Shown piece by piece: positions 6,847 through 7,543 of a stretch of 7,543 bases of DNA (the first letter of the stretch is position 1; every line of letters begins with the position of its first letter). The notes beneath the pieces were generated by a model. That model was not told the DNA's origin. It saw only the letters and a list, made by a program, of their open reading frames with translations, and ran no database searches. The DNA comes from Flavobacteriales bacterium (GTDB lineage Bacteria > Bacteroidota > Bacteroidia > Flavobacteriales_D > SKUL01), in contig SKUL01000013.1 of NCBI GenBank assembly GCA_007129985.1, positions 1-7,543 on the forward strand, written 5' to 3'. A program made the translations under genes and the position numbers.

Positions 6847-7543
6847 ATGAAAGCATATGTTTTTCCAGGGCAGGGCTCGCAGTACTCAGGAATGGGGCAC
6901 ACCCTGTACCATCAGTCGCTCGATGCACGCAACAAGTTTGAACGCGCCAACGAGCTGCTCGGATTTCGTATTACCGATATCATGTTTGAAGGCTCTGACG
7001 AGGACCTCAAGCAAACCAAAGTAACCCAACCCGCCATTTTTCTGCACTCGGTGATCCAGGCGCAGGAACTGGGCTTTGATTTTGAGCCCGACATGGTGGC
7101 CGGTCACTCGCTGGGTGAGTTCTCGGCGCTGGTGGCTGCCGGTGGACTGGGCTTCGAAGCCGGATTGAAACTGGTGAGCAAGCGGGCCATGGCCATGCAA
7201 AAAGCCTGTGAACTGGCGCCCTCAACCATGGCGGCCATCTTGGGTCTGGACGATAACGTGGTTGAAAGCATCTGTGCCGAAACCGCAGGAGTGGTGGTTG
7301 CCGCCAATTACAACTGCCCGGGCCAGCTCGTGATTTCGGGCGAGGTGGAGGCCGTAAAAACCGCTTGCGACAAACTCACCGAAGCCGGTGCGCGCCGTGC
7401 GCTGCTGCTTCCCGTGGGTGGCGCTTTCCACTCGCCGTTGATGGAGCCTGCCCGCCAGGAACTGGCCGCAGCCATTGCCGCCACGGAGTTTCGCGAGCCG
7501 CGCTGCCCCATCTACCAAAACGTAAGCGCCAAAGCCGAAAAGA
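6847..7543 (+). CDS. fabD: Malonyl-CoA:ACP transacylase, 3' partial
   Basis: Transfers the malonyl group from malonyl-CoA to acyl carrier protein, supplying the extender unit for type II fatty acid synthesis in the cytoplasm. The first 232 codons are present before the window edge; about 60 residues are expected to be missing from a family of roughly 290-300. The oxyanion-hole PGQGSQ is at 7-12, the nucleophile Ser88 lies in GHSLGE (86-91), Arg113 is the likely malonyl-carboxylate binder, and the catalytic His195 is in FHSPLM. ATG 6847 is chosen because the conserved MKAYVFPGQGSQ start follows it directly; there is no obvious Shine-Dalgarno sequence. The gene is clearly richer in G+C than those to its left (about 60% in sampled lines against 44-50%). 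This is a housekeeping gene and probably marks conserved chromosome next to the defence-like genes. Confidence 0.95.
   Translation, partial: MKAYVFPGQGSQYSGMGHTLYHQSLDARNKFERANELLGFRITDIMFEGSDEDLKQTKVTQPAIFLHSVIQAQELGFDFEPDMVAGHSLGEFSALVAAGGLGFEAGLKLVSKRAMAMQKACELAPSTMAAILGLDDNVVESICAETAGVVVAANYNCPGQLVISGEVEAVKTACDKLTEAGARRALLLPVGGAFHSPLMEPARQELAAAIAATEFREPRCPIYQNVSAKAEK

Noticed and set aside
6588..6941. A 117-codon + strand frame spanning the gap into fabD
   Set aside because: It overlaps the fabD start in another frame, is rich in Pro/Ser from the pyrimidine tract, and resembles no family.
6626..7518. Several long open frames on the - strand opposite fabD and its leader
   Set aside because: They are antisense to a clearly conserved gene, overlap one another, and show low-complexity or unrecognisable translations typical of G+C-rich shadow frames.

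Overview
The window holds five protein-coding genes, all on the + strand. The first is cut by the left edge and the last by the right edge. It looks like the chromosome of a member of the Bacteroidota. Reasons are the FabD sequence type, weak or absent Shine-Dalgarno sequences ahead of the starts, and Bacteroidota-like -7 promoter elements (TAnnTTTG-type) upstream of two genes. This assignment is inferred from the sequence alone; genus and species cannot be given.

Left part (1-3778): a large type I restriction subunit (HsdR) with all nuclease and helicase motifs intact. It runs by a 4-base ATGA overlap into a YgjP/DUF45-type zinc metallopeptidase gene. The two are almost certainly co-translated. 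The in-frame reading of hsdR continues to the left edge, so its real start lies outside, and any hsdM and hsdS genes must also be outside the window.

Middle part (3779-4736): after a 160-base gap comes a two-domain protein, an N-terminal HARE-HTH DNA-binding domain and a C-terminal GIY-YIG nuclease. This is the most interesting gene in the window. It is a plausible additional, perhaps modification-sensing, nuclease beside the restriction system.

Right part (4737-7543): a 546-residue protein with TPR-like repeats, a DUF1186-like helical region, a very acidic linker and a C-terminal SEC-C zinc motif. After a further 274 bases comes the first 232 codons of fabD (malonyl-CoA:ACP transacylase), a core fatty-acid synthesis gene that is visibly richer in G+C than the rest.

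Taken together, the left and middle look like the end of a DNA-defence cluster (restriction translocase, linked protease, extra nuclease) placed next to housekeeping sequence. That the three defence-like genes work together is an inference from adjacency and shared strand. No tRNA, rRNA, CRISPR array, transposase or attachment site was recognised. No gene-free stretch exceeds 300 bases.
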